A DNA stretch of 64,000 bases from contig JAGDMF010000001.1 of the NCBI GenBank assembly GCA_017860455.1, positions 79,127 through 143,126 on the forward strand, read 5' to 3'. The position numbers and the translations under genes were made by a program. This DNA is from Bacteroidota bacterium (GTDB lineage: Bacteria; Bacteroidota; Bacteroidia; Bacteroidales; WCHB1-69). Shown here piece by piece: positions 9,365-18,375 of the stretch. Every line of letters starts with the position of its first letter. Position 1 is the first letter of the stretch. The notes beneath the pieces are model-generated. The model worked only from the letters and a program-made list of their open reading frames with translations, was not told where the DNA came from and did not search any database.

Positions 9365-11341
9365 TTATTGTTTGATAAATTTCAACGTTTTTAAAGTTGT
9401 TTGAGAATCTGAAATCTTTATAATATATATACCTCTATTTATATTCATTATGGAGAAAGTTGTTATTTCATTCTGAATCATTTGCTTGTCAATTTCTTTG
9501 CCAAAGATATCATAAATTTTAATCGAAATATCACGAAATTGATAAAAATTAACAAATTTTATATTTAATTGATCTACAGCAGGGTTAGGATACAAATTAA
9601 TGATAGGAGATTTTTCATCTGTAACATTTTGAGGTTCCATATAAGCTCCTACATAAGGCCTGATCATAGGAGATCCTTTAACAATTGGTTGTTCCCATGT
9701 TGTTGCGGTTTTATAGAAGAAATAGTTTCTGGCATCTGTATTTTGATCATACCCTAAATTGATCTGAGTATTGTGATTTTGATAAAATCCCACAAAAAAA
9801 GTACCTGAAACCAGAACAGGCTGATCTAAGTAATATGTTGCAAAATTCAGATAATCTTCAGAAAAGAGAGGTGTTTGGGCATCCATTTGATATAGAAGTG
9901 TTCCGGGTTGATTATTTGTGCCCTGAGCCCAAACCATGATGGTAAATGGAACTACATTTACATCGTTTAATGTTTGATTGAACCACATTTTAATAGCTCT
10001 TAATGTATCCGGATGTTGTAAAGTAAACTTCATAGCCAGATAGTTTTGTGGATTTAGATTCAGAGAATAGATGGAATACCCTGCCTCAGCTGTTCCATCA
10101 TCATAAGCAAAATAATTTTTAAAAGTCTGGTCAAATCTAATGGTATCATTGGTAGGTAGATTATCACCAAAAGCACCATCTAATTTATGGATATGTGTTA
10201 TGGTGTACACTGCACTATCCTGTCCATCGGGAGTGATAGTAAATTCAACATTTGGGTTAGCATGATATACATAATCCTGAAATCCATTATTGTAGTAAGG
10301 CTCAATATTTTCGTTATTACAAGTGTAGGTATAAACAGGAATTGTGCCATTTTTGGTTACATAGTAATTATAACTTGCATTTCTAATAATATCAGAAAGA
10401 TTAGCCATTTTATTGACAAATTTTTCTTTCAACATTGAAGCTGAGTAGTGGCTCCAGGGGACAGCCTGATAGGGTTGAATACAAGATGTAGTGGGAGTTA
10501 CAAAAACCAAATCGTTTGGGTAAATATCCCCAATAGTTCTGTTTATATCCAGACGGAAATAATCCAAATGCCATTGATCAACATTACTTTCCCAACCTGC
10601 AACGCCATTATCTTCTAAACTTGCAATATTTCTGAATCGAAACTGAAAACTATCTGTAAGAAAATAGGTTTCCATAATGGGAATCATCACTTGTTTGAAA
10701 TAAGTTAACCGATTAGGATCATTCAGAATCCATTCATCCAAGCTTACTCCATTGGCTGACCACACATTGATCCAATTGGTTTGTCCATTTTGAGTATATC
10801 CAAAATCAAGGAAGAGTCGGTCCTGAGCTTCCGGTTTATTCCCAATTCTTTCCCATTGAACAAATGGATATGTTGGAGAACCGCCTCCAGGTTGGTAATA
10901 AAATGAGAAATAGATTGAATCAGCAATTGAAATGGGTCTATTGGATGTGAAAACAGAATCCAATCTAATATATTGAGAGGTTAAAGTATCAGCATAAAAT
11001 CCGGATGCGTTGGCGTGTTCGTAAATAGCCCCATTTTCATCAATAGCATCTAATGTAACAACTCCAATAGAAGGAGGATTAATAGCGAAAGTATTATTTA
11101 CAAATCCTTGTCTATCTAAGAAAATGTTTTGATCAGGATAGCCAATATAGTTAGAAAAATCAATAATTATTGGAATTTTTAATGGTTCAGATATATTTTT
11201 ATGTTGTATCTGTTTCCATTTGAATGCTTGATTTGCAATAATGGGATTAGAAGATAAACCGGTAATAATTTCCTGGGCATTAAGGGAGGATAAAGCAGTA
11301 ATCAACAGCAGGTTCAAAAAAAACAATTTCTTAAATGACAT
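9365..11341 (-). CDS. Secreted T9SS type-A sorting-domain protein
   Basis: 658 residues with a signal peptide ending SLNAQ (about residue 23). The C-terminal about 80 residues are a T9SS type-A sorting domain: INLYPNPAVDQLNIKF starts it, IKIYDIFGKEI is the second strand pair, and NRGIYIIKISDSQTTLKTLKF closes it. The product is predicted to cross the outer membrane by T9SS and be attached to the surface or released. The central part is beta-rich with no catalytic motif I recognise. Segments near residues 160-270 (YQPGGGSPTYPF, WHLDYFRLD) resemble a jelly-roll or MAM-like adhesive fold, which is only a suggestion. Second gene of the PASTA-led operon. Confidence 0.85.
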   Translation of the reverse strand: MSFKKLFFLNLLLITALSSLNAQEIITGLSSNPIIANQAFKWKQIQHKNISEPLKIPIIIDFSNYIGYPDQNIFLDRQGFVNNTFAINPPSIGVVTLDAIDENGAIYEHANASGFYADTLTSQYIRLDSVFTSNRPISIADSIYFSFYYQPGGGSPTYPFVQWERIGNKPEAQDRLFLDFGYTQNGQTNWINVWSANGVSLDEWILNDPNRLTYFKQVMIPIMETYFLTDSFQFRFRNIASLEDNGVAGWESNVDQWHLDYFRLDINRTIGDIYPNDLVFVTPTTSCIQPYQAVPWSHYSASMLKEKFVNKMANLSDIIRNASYNYYVTKNGTIPVYTYTCNNENIEPYYNNGFQDYVYHANPNVEFTITPDGQDSAVYTITHIHKLDGAFGDNLPTNDTIRFDQTFKNYFAYDDGTAEAGYSIYSLNLNPQNYLAMKFTLQHPDTLRAIKMWFNQTLNDVNVVPFTIMVWAQGTNNQPGTLLYQMDAQTPLFSEDYLNFATYYLDQPVLVSGTFFVGFYQNHNTQINLGYDQNTDARNYFFYKTATTWEQPIVKGSPMIRPYVGAYMEPQNVTDEKSPIINLYPNPAVDQLNIKFVNFYQFRDISIKIYDIFGKEIDKQMIQNEITTFSIMNINRGIYIIKISDSQTTLKTLKFIKQ

Positions 11342-11350
11342 ATTTAAAAA

Positions 11351-11944
11351 TTAGGGATTAACAATTTCGGTAATAGTAGAATCTGTTGGAAGTCCTTCAA
11401 TATCTTTACCAACCACTAAAGTGATAATTTCGCCCATATTGATATCCTTACCAGATGCAATGGGACGACCTCTGTATAATTGCTCCAGTACAGCATTTTC
11501 ATAAGGACTGGGTTTATATATGACACTTCCCAGGATCAATCCTTTAGCTTTAAGCATAATTTCAGCCTGACGAAGAGAAACATCTTGAAGTTGGGGCATT
11601 TTAACAACAGGTGGTTGATCTGATGCTACGGTAACATACACTTTTCTTCCCCTTTTAACCTTCTCTTTTGGATTGGGATTTTGTTTTAAAACAGTACCCG
11701 GTTTGCTTGTTTTATCAAAAACAGATTCAGAAACGACCACAATAAAGTCTGCTGAAAGGCTATCTGTCACTAAGCTTTTTGAATCTTTTCCAATAAAATC
11801 GGGCATTTCCACTTCATTACCATGACGGGTATATAAATTAAGAAAGATCAGAGCCACAATGATCAAAGCCAGTGTGATTCCAATCGACAATGCCAAATGA
11901 AATCCCAATCTATTGGGTTGCATAAATTCTTTGAATCTCTTCAT
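11351..11944 (-). CDS. PASTA-domain membrane protein
   Basis: 197 residues. One transmembrane helix (about residues 16-36: LALSIGITLALIIVALIFLN) follows a short basic cytoplasmic segment. The extracytoplasmic part carries PASTA repeats: VEMPDFIGKDSKSLVTDSL, the repeat ending KQNPNPKEKVKRGRKVYVTV, and VKMPQLQDVSLRQAEIMLKA with its partner strand ending NMGEIITLVVG. PASTA domains bind muropeptides or unlinked peptidoglycan. In Firmicutes and Actinobacteria they are fused to Ser/Thr kinases or penicillin-binding proteins; here there is no kinase domain, as is usual for the short Bacteroidota version. First gene of the operon, with a good -7 box at 12001-12008. Confidence 0.88.
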   Translation of the reverse strand: MKRFKEFMQPNRLGFHLALSIGITLALIIVALIFLNLYTRHGNEVEMPDFIGKDSKSLVTDSLSADFIVVVSESVFDKTSKPGTVLKQNPNPKEKVKRGRKVYVTVASDQPPVVKMPQLQDVSLRQAEIMLKAKGLILGSVIYKPSPYENAVLEQLYRGRPIASGKDINMGEIITLVVGKDIEGLPTDSTITEIVNP

Positions 11945-12000
11945 AATGATTCATTCATAAATGAATAACTGAATTTCCGTTTTATTATTATATAATACGG

Positions 12001-12008
12001 CAAAAATA
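12001..12008 (-). promoter_or_regulatory. -7 promoter box for the PASTA operon
   Basis: TATTTTTG on the minus strand matches the Bacteroidota -7 consensus TAnnTTTG and lies about 57 nt upstream of the PASTA start codon. No clear -33 TTG is visible at the expected distance. Confidence 0.55.
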
Positions 12009-12070
12009 AGGAAAAAAAAGTATCTTTTGATTAATTGGAATAAATAATTAATCAGACGAATCAGGAACGG

Positions 12071-13357
12071 TTATAATCCAAAAATGGTTTTAATTTGATC
12101 TACATAATCCAATTTTTCCCATCCGAAAAATGTAACTTTCTTAAAGGTTTTTTCTTTTCCGTTTACATTTTTTGTATAAGTATTGGCATCTGTATAGAAA
12201 ACTTCCACTTCAGCTTCGTAAACATCTCTACCAAAATGGCCATAAGAAGCGGTAGCCTGGAATATTGGGTTTTTAAGTTGGAATCTATTGATAATGGCAT
12301 AAGGTCTCATGTCAAAAATCTGATTTATTTTTTCTGCAATCTCGCCATCAGACATTTTCACTTTAGCACTATTGTAGGTATTGACATAAAGTCCTACTGG
12401 TTTTGCAACACCTATGGCATAAGCTACCTGAACAAGTACTTCATCACAAAGTCCTGATGCAACCATATTTTTTGCAATATGACGAGCAGCATAAGCAGCA
12501 GATCTGTCCACTTTTGAAGGATCTTTTCCTGAGAAAGCACCACCACCGTGAGCACCTCTGCCACCGTAAGTATCAACAATAATTTTTCTTCCGGTAAGTC
12601 CGGTATCCCCATGTGGGCCACCAATCACAAATTTTCCGGTTGGATTAACATGAAGGGTATAATCATCTTTAAATAATACTTTCACATTATCAGGACATAA
12701 AGCTTTAACTCGAGGAATAAGAATGTTTTGAACATCTTTTTTAATGGTAACCAACATTCTTTGATCATCGTTGTCAAAATCATCGTGTTGTGTTGAAATC
12801 ACAATCGCATCTATTCTTTCAGGTTTTCCATGATTATCATATTGTAATGTAACCTGTGATTTTGCATCTGGTCTTAGGTAAGTCATCACTTTACCCTCAT
12901 TGCGGATATCGGCTAATTCCTGAAGGAAAATATGGGCTAATTCAGACGTAATGGGCATATAACTATCCATTTCACGACAAGCGTATCCAAACATCATCCC
13001 TTGATCTCCGGCACCTTGTTCTTCTTCAACGCCTCTTTCAACCCCTTGATTAATATCAGAAGATTGACTATGAATAGTGGAAAGCACACCACAAGATTTA
13101 GCATCAAACTGATATTCACTTTTATTATAGCCTATTTTATGGATCACTTTTCTTGCGATATCGTCAACAGCAACATAACCATCTGTTTTAACTTCACCGG
13201 CACAAACAACAAGTCCGGTTGTTACTAATGTTTCACAAGCCACTTTTGAATTGGGGTCTTGTGCTAAAAATGCATCAAGTAATGCATCTGAAATTTGATC
13301 ACTCACTTTATCTGGATGACCTTCTGAAACTGATTCTGATGTAAATAAATAACTCAT
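12071..13357 (-). CDS. metK: S-adenosylmethionine synthetase
   Basis: 428 residues. Makes S-adenosylmethionine from methionine and ATP in the cytoplasm. Signature segments are all present: [13 protein letters not shown] near the N-terminus, [12 protein letters not shown] (the ATP-binding GAGDQG motif), [21 protein letters not shown], and [19 protein letters not shown] (P-loop-like phosphate binding). The length is somewhat above the E. coli enzyme (384) because of insertions common in Bacteroidota MetK. It is a single-gene unit with a -7 box at 13476-13483. I see no SAM riboswitch in its about 120-nt leader. Confidence 0.97.
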   Translation of the reverse strand: MSYLFTSESVSEGHPDKVSDQISDALLDAFLAQDPNSKVACETLVTTGLVVCAGEVKTDGYVAVDDIARKVIHKIGYNKSEYQFDAKSCGVLSTIHSQSSDINQGVERGVEEEQGAGDQGMMFGYACREMDSYMPITSELAHIFLQELADIRNEGKVMTYLRPDAKSQVTLQYDNHGKPERIDAIVISTQHDDFDNDDQRMLVTIKKDVQNILIPRVKALCPDNVKVLFKDDYTLHVNPTGKFVIGGPHGDTGLTGRKIIVDTYGGRGAHGGGAFSGKDPSKVDRSAAYAARHIAKNMVASGLCDEVLVQVAYAIGVAKPVGLYVNTYNSAKVKMSDGEIAEKINQIFDMRPYAIINRFQLKNPIFQATASYGHFGRDVYEAEVEVFYTDANTYTKNVNGKEKTFKKVTFFGWEKLDYVDQIKTIFGL

Positions 13358-13475
13358 AACATTAAAAAGTTTTAATAGTTAACAAAAATTCGTAACGAAA
13401 AAGTGGGAAAATCATGATTTAGCATTTTTTTCAGTGGTTGCAAGCGTTACAAATCTTTCCACATTTTTCGTGGCG

Positions 13476-13483
13476 CAAAATTA
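13476..13483 (-). promoter_or_regulatory. -7 promoter box for metK
   Basis: TAATTTTG on the minus strand fits TAnnTTTG. The nearest upstream TTG is only 15 nt away (13499-13501), shorter than the usual about 19-21, so the -33 element is uncertain. Confidence 0.5.
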
Positions 13484-13539
13484 CAAAAAAAAAAGAAACA
13501 AAAAGAAAAAAATATAAAAGGGGGTATTGACAGAATCTA

Positions 13540-14457
13540 TTAATATCTGGGATGATACATCGCCATAGTACTTCTGATATATTCTTTATCCAAATGCGTA
13601 TATATTTCAGTAGTAGTTATACTTTCATGACCTAACATTTCCTGAACTGCTCTTAAATCTGCGCCCCCTTCAATTAAGTGAGTAGCAAAAGAGTGTCTGA
13701 GTGTATGAGGACTAATATTTTTATGAATACCTGCAAGATCTGCCAGGTTTTTAATCAGAATAAAAATCATCTCTCTGGTTAATTTCGTGTTTCTTCTATT
13801 TAAAAACAAGATATCCTCCATCCCTTTTTTAGGTTTTTGCTGTGTTCTTTTTCCTTCAATATATTGAATTATTGCATTTTGCGCAGTTTCTCCTATGGGA
13901 ACTAAGCGTTCTTTATCCCCTTTTCCTATCACTCTAATAAAATTTTCTTTAAAAAAAAGTTGAGACAATTTTAATTCTACCGTTTCAGAAACGCGTAATC
14001 CACAACCATACATCACTTCAATAATAGCTTTATTTCGATGTCCTTCAGGAGTAGAAAGGTCTATGGCATTAATCAATGCTTCAACTTCAGGAATAGATAA
14101 AAATTCCGGAAGTTTCCTGCCAATTTTGGGTGATTCCAAAAGTTGGGTAGGATCTTCTGAAATACATTTTTGAATCCACAAAAATTTAAAAAATGCTTTT
14201 AAGGAAGAGATTACCCTGGCTTGAGAACGTGCCTGAATTCCGGATTTATATAAAAATTCAAGGTATTGCTGAATCTCGGGTAGTGTCATTCCAATCACTT
14301 GATTATCTATGGATTGAACATCGAAATTTGGATCAATAAAATTCGGATTCAGGAATGTATACCACTTTTTTAAGTCAGAAATATAAGCCTCTACTGTTTT
14401 TGGGGATAGGTTTTTTTCAAGTCTTATATATTGATGAAACTGATATAACAAGTTCAT
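13540..14457 (-). CDS. xerD: Site-specific tyrosine recombinase, XerD type
   Basis: About 305 residues from the ATG at 14457. A longer frame to 14493 would start upstream of the predicted promoter and is rejected. It has an N-terminal SAM-like core-binding domain (about 1-95) and a C-terminal catalytic domain. Catalytic residues are visible: Arg in YGCGLRVSE, Lys in the beta-hairpin VIGKGDKERL, HTLRHSFATHL (His and Arg), LGHESI (His), and the nucleophile Tyr in TTEIYTH. XerC/XerD resolve chromosome dimers at dif. The second Xer protein here (30436-31341) is probably its XerC partner. The XerD label rests on similarity of the C-terminal block to housekeeping XerD proteins. Confidence 0.9.
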   Translation of the reverse strand: MNLLYQFHQYIRLEKNLSPKTVEAYISDLKKWYTFLNPNFIDPNFDVQSIDNQVIGMTLPEIQQYLEFLYKSGIQARSQARVISSLKAFFKFLWIQKCISEDPTQLLESPKIGRKLPEFLSIPEVEALINAIDLSTPEGHRNKAIIEVMYGCGLRVSETVELKLSQLFFKENFIRVIGKGDKERLVPIGETAQNAIIQYIEGKRTQQKPKKGMEDILFLNRRNTKLTREMIFILIKNLADLAGIHKNISPHTLRHSFATHLIEGGADLRAVQEMLGHESITTTEIYTHLDKEYIRSTMAMYHPRY

Positions 14458-14471
14458 TTGCAAATTTTTTA

Positions 14472-14479
14472 CAAAAATA
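14472..14479 (-). promoter_or_regulatory. -7 promoter box for xerD, very close to the start codon
   Basis: TATTTTTG on the minus strand, ending 14 nt before the ATG at 14457. A transcript would have a leader of only about 10 nt. It supports choosing the 14457 start. Confidence 0.5.
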
Positions 14480-14490
14480 AGTAAAATGTT

Positions 14491-14631
14491 CATGTGCTCG
14501 ATGTGCTCATGTGCTCGATATGCTCATTTTTCATTTACTAATTTACTAATTTACAAATTTGCTAATTTCCCTTCGCCCTTCACCTTTCGCCCTTCGCCCA
14601 TTTTAATTTGCTAATTTGCTAATTTTTTAAG
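14491..14631. repeat. Composite low-complexity repeat array between xerD and bactofilin
   Basis: Read on the plus strand the array has ordered blocks: GTGCTCGA/GTGCTCAT units (about 14491-14524), a TTTTTCATT block, TTACTAAT/TTTGCTAAT units, CCTTCGCCC-type units (about 14570-14602), then TTTGCTAAT units again. The same words in the same order recur at 29801-30084. No gene is encoded here; the divergent promoters of xerD and bactofilin flank it. Confidence 0.85.
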
Positions 14632-14652
14632 TGTTTATTTAAACTATTTTAT

Positions 14653-14660
14653 TATTTTTG
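14653..14660 (+). promoter_or_regulatory. -7 promoter box for the bactofilin operon
   Basis: TATTTTTG fits TAnnTTTG, about 52 nt upstream of the chosen ATG at 14712. It overlaps the alternative TTG start at 14658, which argues against that longer reading. Confidence 0.55.
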
Positions 14661-14711
14661 CATGTTATAACTTTTGAAAATTATTGTTTCATTTATAAAT
14701 CGTATCGTACA

Positions 14712-15074
14712 ATGGCAAAACTTATTGATCAAGAAGAGGTTGGTGGTGTTAACATCATTGCTTCAGGAACCACATTAACCGGAGATCTAATAACATCCGG
14801 TGATTGTAGAATTGACGGAACTGTTAAAGGCAATGTTTCATCAAATGCAAAAATTATTATTGGTAAAAATGGTTCTTTAGAAGGGGAAGTTAGGTGTAAA
14901 TCTATTGACATAGAGGGTTTTGTAAAAGCAAACGTCAATGCAACTGATCTGATTTCATTAAAATCTACTGCCAATTTAACCGGAAATATTCATGTAGGAA
15001 AAATTTCTATTGAACCTGGTGCCAATTTTGTAGGAAATTGTTCCATGCAAAATACCCAAACTGAAATCGTCTAA
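14712..15074 (+). CDS. Bactofilin-family cytoskeletal protein
   Basis: About 120 residues starting MAKLIDQEEVGG. The core is a right-handed beta-helix with short hydrophobic/Gly repeats: NIIASGTTLTGDLITSGD, RIDGTVKGNVSSNAKIIIG, KNGSLEGEVRCKSIDIEG and TANLTGNIHVGKISIEPGA. This pattern is diagnostic of bactofilins (DUF583). They polymerise without nucleotide into filaments that scaffold envelope and cell-shape functions. The 14712 ATG is chosen because the promoter box overlaps the upstream start. AtpZ follows 7 nt later; bactofilin and AtpZ are common neighbours in Bacteroidota. Confidence 0.92.
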   Translation: MAKLIDQEEVGGVNIIASGTTLTGDLITSGDCRIDGTVKGNVSSNAKIIIGKNGSLEGEVRCKSIDIEGFVKANVNATDLISLKSTANLTGNIHVGKISIEPGANFVGNCSMQNTQTEIV

Positions 15075-15081
15075 TTGATTC

Positions 15082-15297
15082 ATGAAATCTGACAAAAAAC
15101 CTCTGTTATCAGGATATGGTCACTATTCCGGAATAGCCTTTCAAATGGGATTGATCATCTTTGCAGGTACCTATGGAGGGATTAAGTTGGATGAAAGTAT
15201 TAAAACAGCTCCCCTATTTACTATTGTTGGATCCTTAGGGGGAATCGCATTAGCCATTTACATTGTTATCAAAGATTTTATTATTAAAAAAAAATAG
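15082..15297 (+). CDS. AtpZ/AtpI-family small membrane protein
   Basis: 71 residues with two hydrophobic helices (about 15-32 and 43-65) and conserved GYGHYSGIAFQMG...GIKLDE...TIVGSLGGIALAIY. This matches the ATPase_gene1 family (AtpZ), a putative assembly factor or ion channel partner of F1Fo ATP synthase, normally encoded at the head of the atp operon. The structural atp genes (atpB, E, F, H, A and so on) are not in this window. It is followed 3 nt later by another membrane protein. Confidence 0.85.
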   Translation: MKSDKKPLLSGYGHYSGIAFQMGLIIFAGTYGGIKLDESIKTAPLFTIVGSLGGIALAIYIVIKDFIIKKK

Positions 15298-15300
15298 ACC

Positions 15301-15684
15301 ATGGCCACTATTCCAATGTCCAAATATGCCTTCAGACAAATCATCTTTTCAGTAATTATTGCAGCTTTAAGTGTTCTTTTTCAAATATTTGTACCACAGT
15401 ATGCCTCAACTGCAATGCCATTCATTGTCCTTTTCTTTTTTACATTGTCGATGTTTACAATGTACGTTTTACTAAGACCTGTTAAAAGTAATGATAATAA
15501 GAAAATGGTATCCAGATACTTAGTGTCAAGAATTGTTAAATTTACTTCCTGTATTTTATTTGTAATTATTTATATTTTATTAAACAAAAACGATAGCATC
15601 AAATTTGGAGTGGCCTTTCTGGTTATCTATTTTGCTTATGCTATTTTTGAAGTTTTTGTATTGAAAAAAGAACTTAAAAATTAA
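15301..15684 (+). CDS. Four-helix membrane protein in the AtpI position
   Basis: 127 residues with four predicted membrane helices (about 12-32, 38-57, 75-95, 100-120) and a basic C-terminus. No motif assigns a function. In Bacteroidota a protein of this size and topology typically lies between AtpZ and the F0 a-subunit and is treated as AtpI-like. Here the next gene is on the opposite strand, so the atp structural genes must be elsewhere. Its stop codon directly abuts the stop codon of the convergent T9SS gene with no spacer. Confidence 0.75.
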   Translation: MATIPMSKYAFRQIIFSVIIAALSVLFQIFVPQYASTAMPFIVLFFFTLSMFTMYVLLRPVKSNDNKKMVSRYLVSRIVKFTSCILFVIIYILLNKNDSIKFGVAFLVIYFAYAIFEVFVLKKELKN

Positions 15685-18282
15685 CTATTTATCATTACTG
15701 GTTATAATAGTTACTGTTCCATGCATTGCTATTTTCTTAGAACCATTTAGGGTTTGTATTATAATTTCACAAGAATAGTAATAGGTTCCATCAGAAACGG
15801 GTTGTTCGGACAAATAATCTTTTCCATCCCAGTTAATATCCGGATTGTTCGTATGAAACACTTTTCTTCCCCAACGATTATACACGAATAAATCAATAGA
15901 ATCCACATTTGCATAAGGGAAAGGGATCCAAAAATCATTGATTCCATCGTTGTTTGGGGTAAAAATGTTAGGAAGTGTATAGGTCATACAATCTTCAACA
16001 TCAAAACATACTTCCGGAATTTTTTCAGTTATATTCCCAACAGAATCGATCAAAGCCAAAGTATAGCATCCGGTTATATGGGGTCTGTCTTCCAATATTT
16101 TTTCACAAACATTAGGAAAACAGGGATCTCCATAACCCATCACAGAATCGAGTAAATAGAATTCAGATTGATAATTGGGGCGATAATAGATGTAATATTT
16201 AAAAACATCCAAATAGGCAGTATCATTATCAAAAGTCCAGGATATTAGCACTTGATCACAATCAGTTGTAATAGAAATATCTGGCAATTGAGGGGGAACA
16301 TTATCGATAGGTTCCTCACATTTTATTTGAGATCGGTTATATAAAGGGAAAATGGAGTCGGGTGCAAAATAACCCCCGATCGATTTGATATAATAGCAAT
16401 ATTCAACTCCATTTTGAAGGCCATAATCGGTGTAAGTTAGTAAATGGGTAGTTCCAACTGAGTCAAATTGATCCGTTTGAGGATTTAATCTGTAAATGTT
16501 GAATGCTCTGTTTAGCCATGGTACTCTTGGATTCCATGATAAAATAATGGCATTATCAGTAGGAGTTGTCTGTAGGAAAACAGAGGAAGCCTGATCAGAA
16601 GTTTCCACCATAAAGGGACCAAAATCACCTTCGCCCCAAAACTCCACCTTATAAAAATAGGTAACACTTTCGGTATTCAGATTTTCATCTATAAATTGAT
16701 ACATTTGATCAAAATTCACGATTGTTACTTCATCAAAAACAGGATTTTCAGATGATGCTCGGTAAATTTTAAAAAAGTAAGGTTCTTCAACCAAAGTTGT
16801 ATCAATTTCGGGTGGTGCTAACCAGGAAACATTTATTTTTCCGAACGATTGATCTGTTGAATCCACATCCACTTGTGTGATGAGAGGAGCATCATTCACA
16901 ATATAAGCACAAACCTCATCCGATACATAACTTTCTGCACCATCAGGGAAATAGGCCACAATTCTGTAACAATACCAGTTCCCGTGATAAATGGGAATTA
17001 ATGTTCCATCGTCGGTAAATGTAGTGTCATGAATTGAAAAGGTGGTCCCTAACAATTGATATCCTGCATAGCCTGGCAATCCTGTTTCACATACATCAGG
17101 TTCAAAAGGATAAGAATCGGTTCTTTTATAAATTTTGTAACCGGATGCGTTATTGCAAATCTCCTTATTCCATGATATTTTAATGGTATTACCTGAGGGG
17201 ATTGCAACCGGATTTTCAGGTTTTGGAGCAACAACGGTAATAAAGATGGTTTTAAACGACACCAGATTAATAACCGGTCCATTATCTTCAGCTTTTAAAT
17301 GAGCCACATATTTTCCTTTCTTAACATGAGAACACTCGGTATTCCAAATAAATGAAGATGTAATGGGAGGAGGTCCGGATGTACTTTGTAAAAATGCAGG
17401 AGAATTGGAAAGTAAAAATGGTTCACCTGTAGCGGTTAAAGTAACTTCACTTGAGTTTGGATCTGTTACGATCACATCAAAATTTAAAATTTCACCGGCT
17501 GTCACGCAGGTGTCTGTTAAAGTATGAATTTCAGGAGGCTGGTTGTTACAGGCCGCAATGGAAACCTGCATATCTCGGACCATGGTTCCAATTAAAACAC
17601 GATTTCTATATTCATTGATTTGAATGGCAATATTGTACTCGCCCACTAAAACAGGAGAATCCCAGGTTAATTCACCAGTATAAGAATCAATTACAAAAGT
17701 GCTGGATGTAGCCGGAAAAGTGTAGCCGGGAATATTTTCCCCATTATACCCTTTACAATTAATAATTCTAAAGGATAAACTATCTCCGTCAATATCATAA
17801 GCTCCCGGATTGTGATAAAAAGGAACATTTACACATCCGTTATCAATAGGAGGATTCAAAAGAACGGGAGAGCTATTGTTGCCAATAAACGGATTGATAA
17901 TCACAGTATTATCTATAAAAAATGGAATATTCACCGAATTGGGGATATTCACAATACCGGCATTTCTGTTTGGATCTTCAAAAGTGATATGATAAGTCCC
18001 CATTGAGGAAAAGGAATGGTTTGATATATAAGTATTTTTACTAATATTGTCACCTAAATCTGTCTTAGAATTTCTGTTGATGAGAGTGCTGGTGCCATCC
18101 CCCCAAAAAACTTCAATTTGTGGCCTGTCAGCAGGACTTGGAGTATACGTATAAGTGATAATGGTAAACTGATAAGTCAAACCATTCAGATAACGATAGG
18201 TGATTTCACCGGCTCTGTTATGAGTAGCAAAGAGGGTAATGGAGCTGAAAACCAGAAAAGAGAGTAGTAGTTTGAATTTCAT
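15685..18282 (-). CDS. Large secreted protein with type-B T9SS (gliding-motility-type) sorting domain
   Basis: 865 residues. The signal peptide (about 1-20) is followed by THNRAGEITYRYLNG, a hallmark N-terminus of large Bacteroidota surface proteins. Residues about 30-260 look like PKD/cadherin-like domains. Residues about 350-680 contain fibronectin type III-like repeats (IKISWNKEI, GKINVSWLAPPE, AIILSWNPRVPW, VLISWTFDND). The C-terminal about 95 residues are a type-B sorting domain (PNIFTPNNDGINDFW, DLFVYNRWGRKVF, WDGKDYLSEQPVSDGTYYY). Probably a cell-surface adhesin or structural protein exported by T9SS; cargo of this type can remain on the surface. Its promoter box (18311-18318) is back-to-back with that of pta. 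Confidence 0.9.
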   Translation of the reverse strand: MKFKLLLSFLVFSSITLFATHNRAGEITYRYLNGLTYQFTIITYTYTPSPADRPQIEVFWGDGTSTLINRNSKTDLGDNISKNTYISNHSFSSMGTYHITFEDPNRNAGIVNIPNSVNIPFFIDNTVIINPFIGNNSSPVLLNPPIDNGCVNVPFYHNPGAYDIDGDSLSFRIINCKGYNGENIPGYTFPATSSTFVIDSYTGELTWDSPVLVGEYNIAIQINEYRNRVLIGTMVRDMQVSIAACNNQPPEIHTLTDTCVTAGEILNFDVIVTDPNSSEVTLTATGEPFLLSNSPAFLQSTSGPPPITSSFIWNTECSHVKKGKYVAHLKAEDNGPVINLVSFKTIFITVVAPKPENPVAIPSGNTIKISWNKEICNNASGYKIYKRTDSYPFEPDVCETGLPGYAGYQLLGTTFSIHDTTFTDDGTLIPIYHGNWYCYRIVAYFPDGAESYVSDEVCAYIVNDAPLITQVDVDSTDQSFGKINVSWLAPPEIDTTLVEEPYFFKIYRASSENPVFDEVTIVNFDQMYQFIDENLNTESVTYFYKVEFWGEGDFGPFMVETSDQASSVFLQTTPTDNAIILSWNPRVPWLNRAFNIYRLNPQTDQFDSVGTTHLLTYTDYGLQNGVEYCYYIKSIGGYFAPDSIFPLYNRSQIKCEEPIDNVPPQLPDISITTDCDQVLISWTFDNDTAYLDVFKYYIYYRPNYQSEFYLLDSVMGYGDPCFPNVCEKILEDRPHITGCYTLALIDSVGNITEKIPEVCFDVEDCMTYTLPNIFTPNNDGINDFWIPFPYANVDSIDLFVYNRWGRKVFHTNNPDINWDGKDYLSEQPVSDGTYYYSCEIIIQTLNGSKKIAMHGTVTIITSNDK

Positions 18283-18310
18283 GAACTATCTTTTTAAAAT
18301 AAAGATAACG

Positions 18311-18318
18311 CAAAAATA
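18311..18318 (-). promoter_or_regulatory. -7 promoter box for the type-B T9SS protein
   Basis: TATTTTTG on the minus strand, about 29 nt before the ATG at 18282. It lies only 15 bp from the opposing pta box, so the two divergent promoters overlap. Confidence 0.55.
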
Positions 18319-18333
18319 TAAAAAAAATTGGTG

Positions 18334-18341
18334 TACTTTTG
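18334..18341 (+). promoter_or_regulatory. -7 promoter box for pta
   Basis: TACTTTTG fits TAnnTTTG, 34 nt upstream of the pta ATG. Confidence 0.55.
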
Positions 18342-18375
18342 CACCTCGAAATAAATAATAAAAACACAACATATT

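Noticed and set aside
13358..13475. SAM riboswitch before metK
   Set aside because: No aptamer-like helices or terminator in the leader; the region is plain AT-rich sequence.
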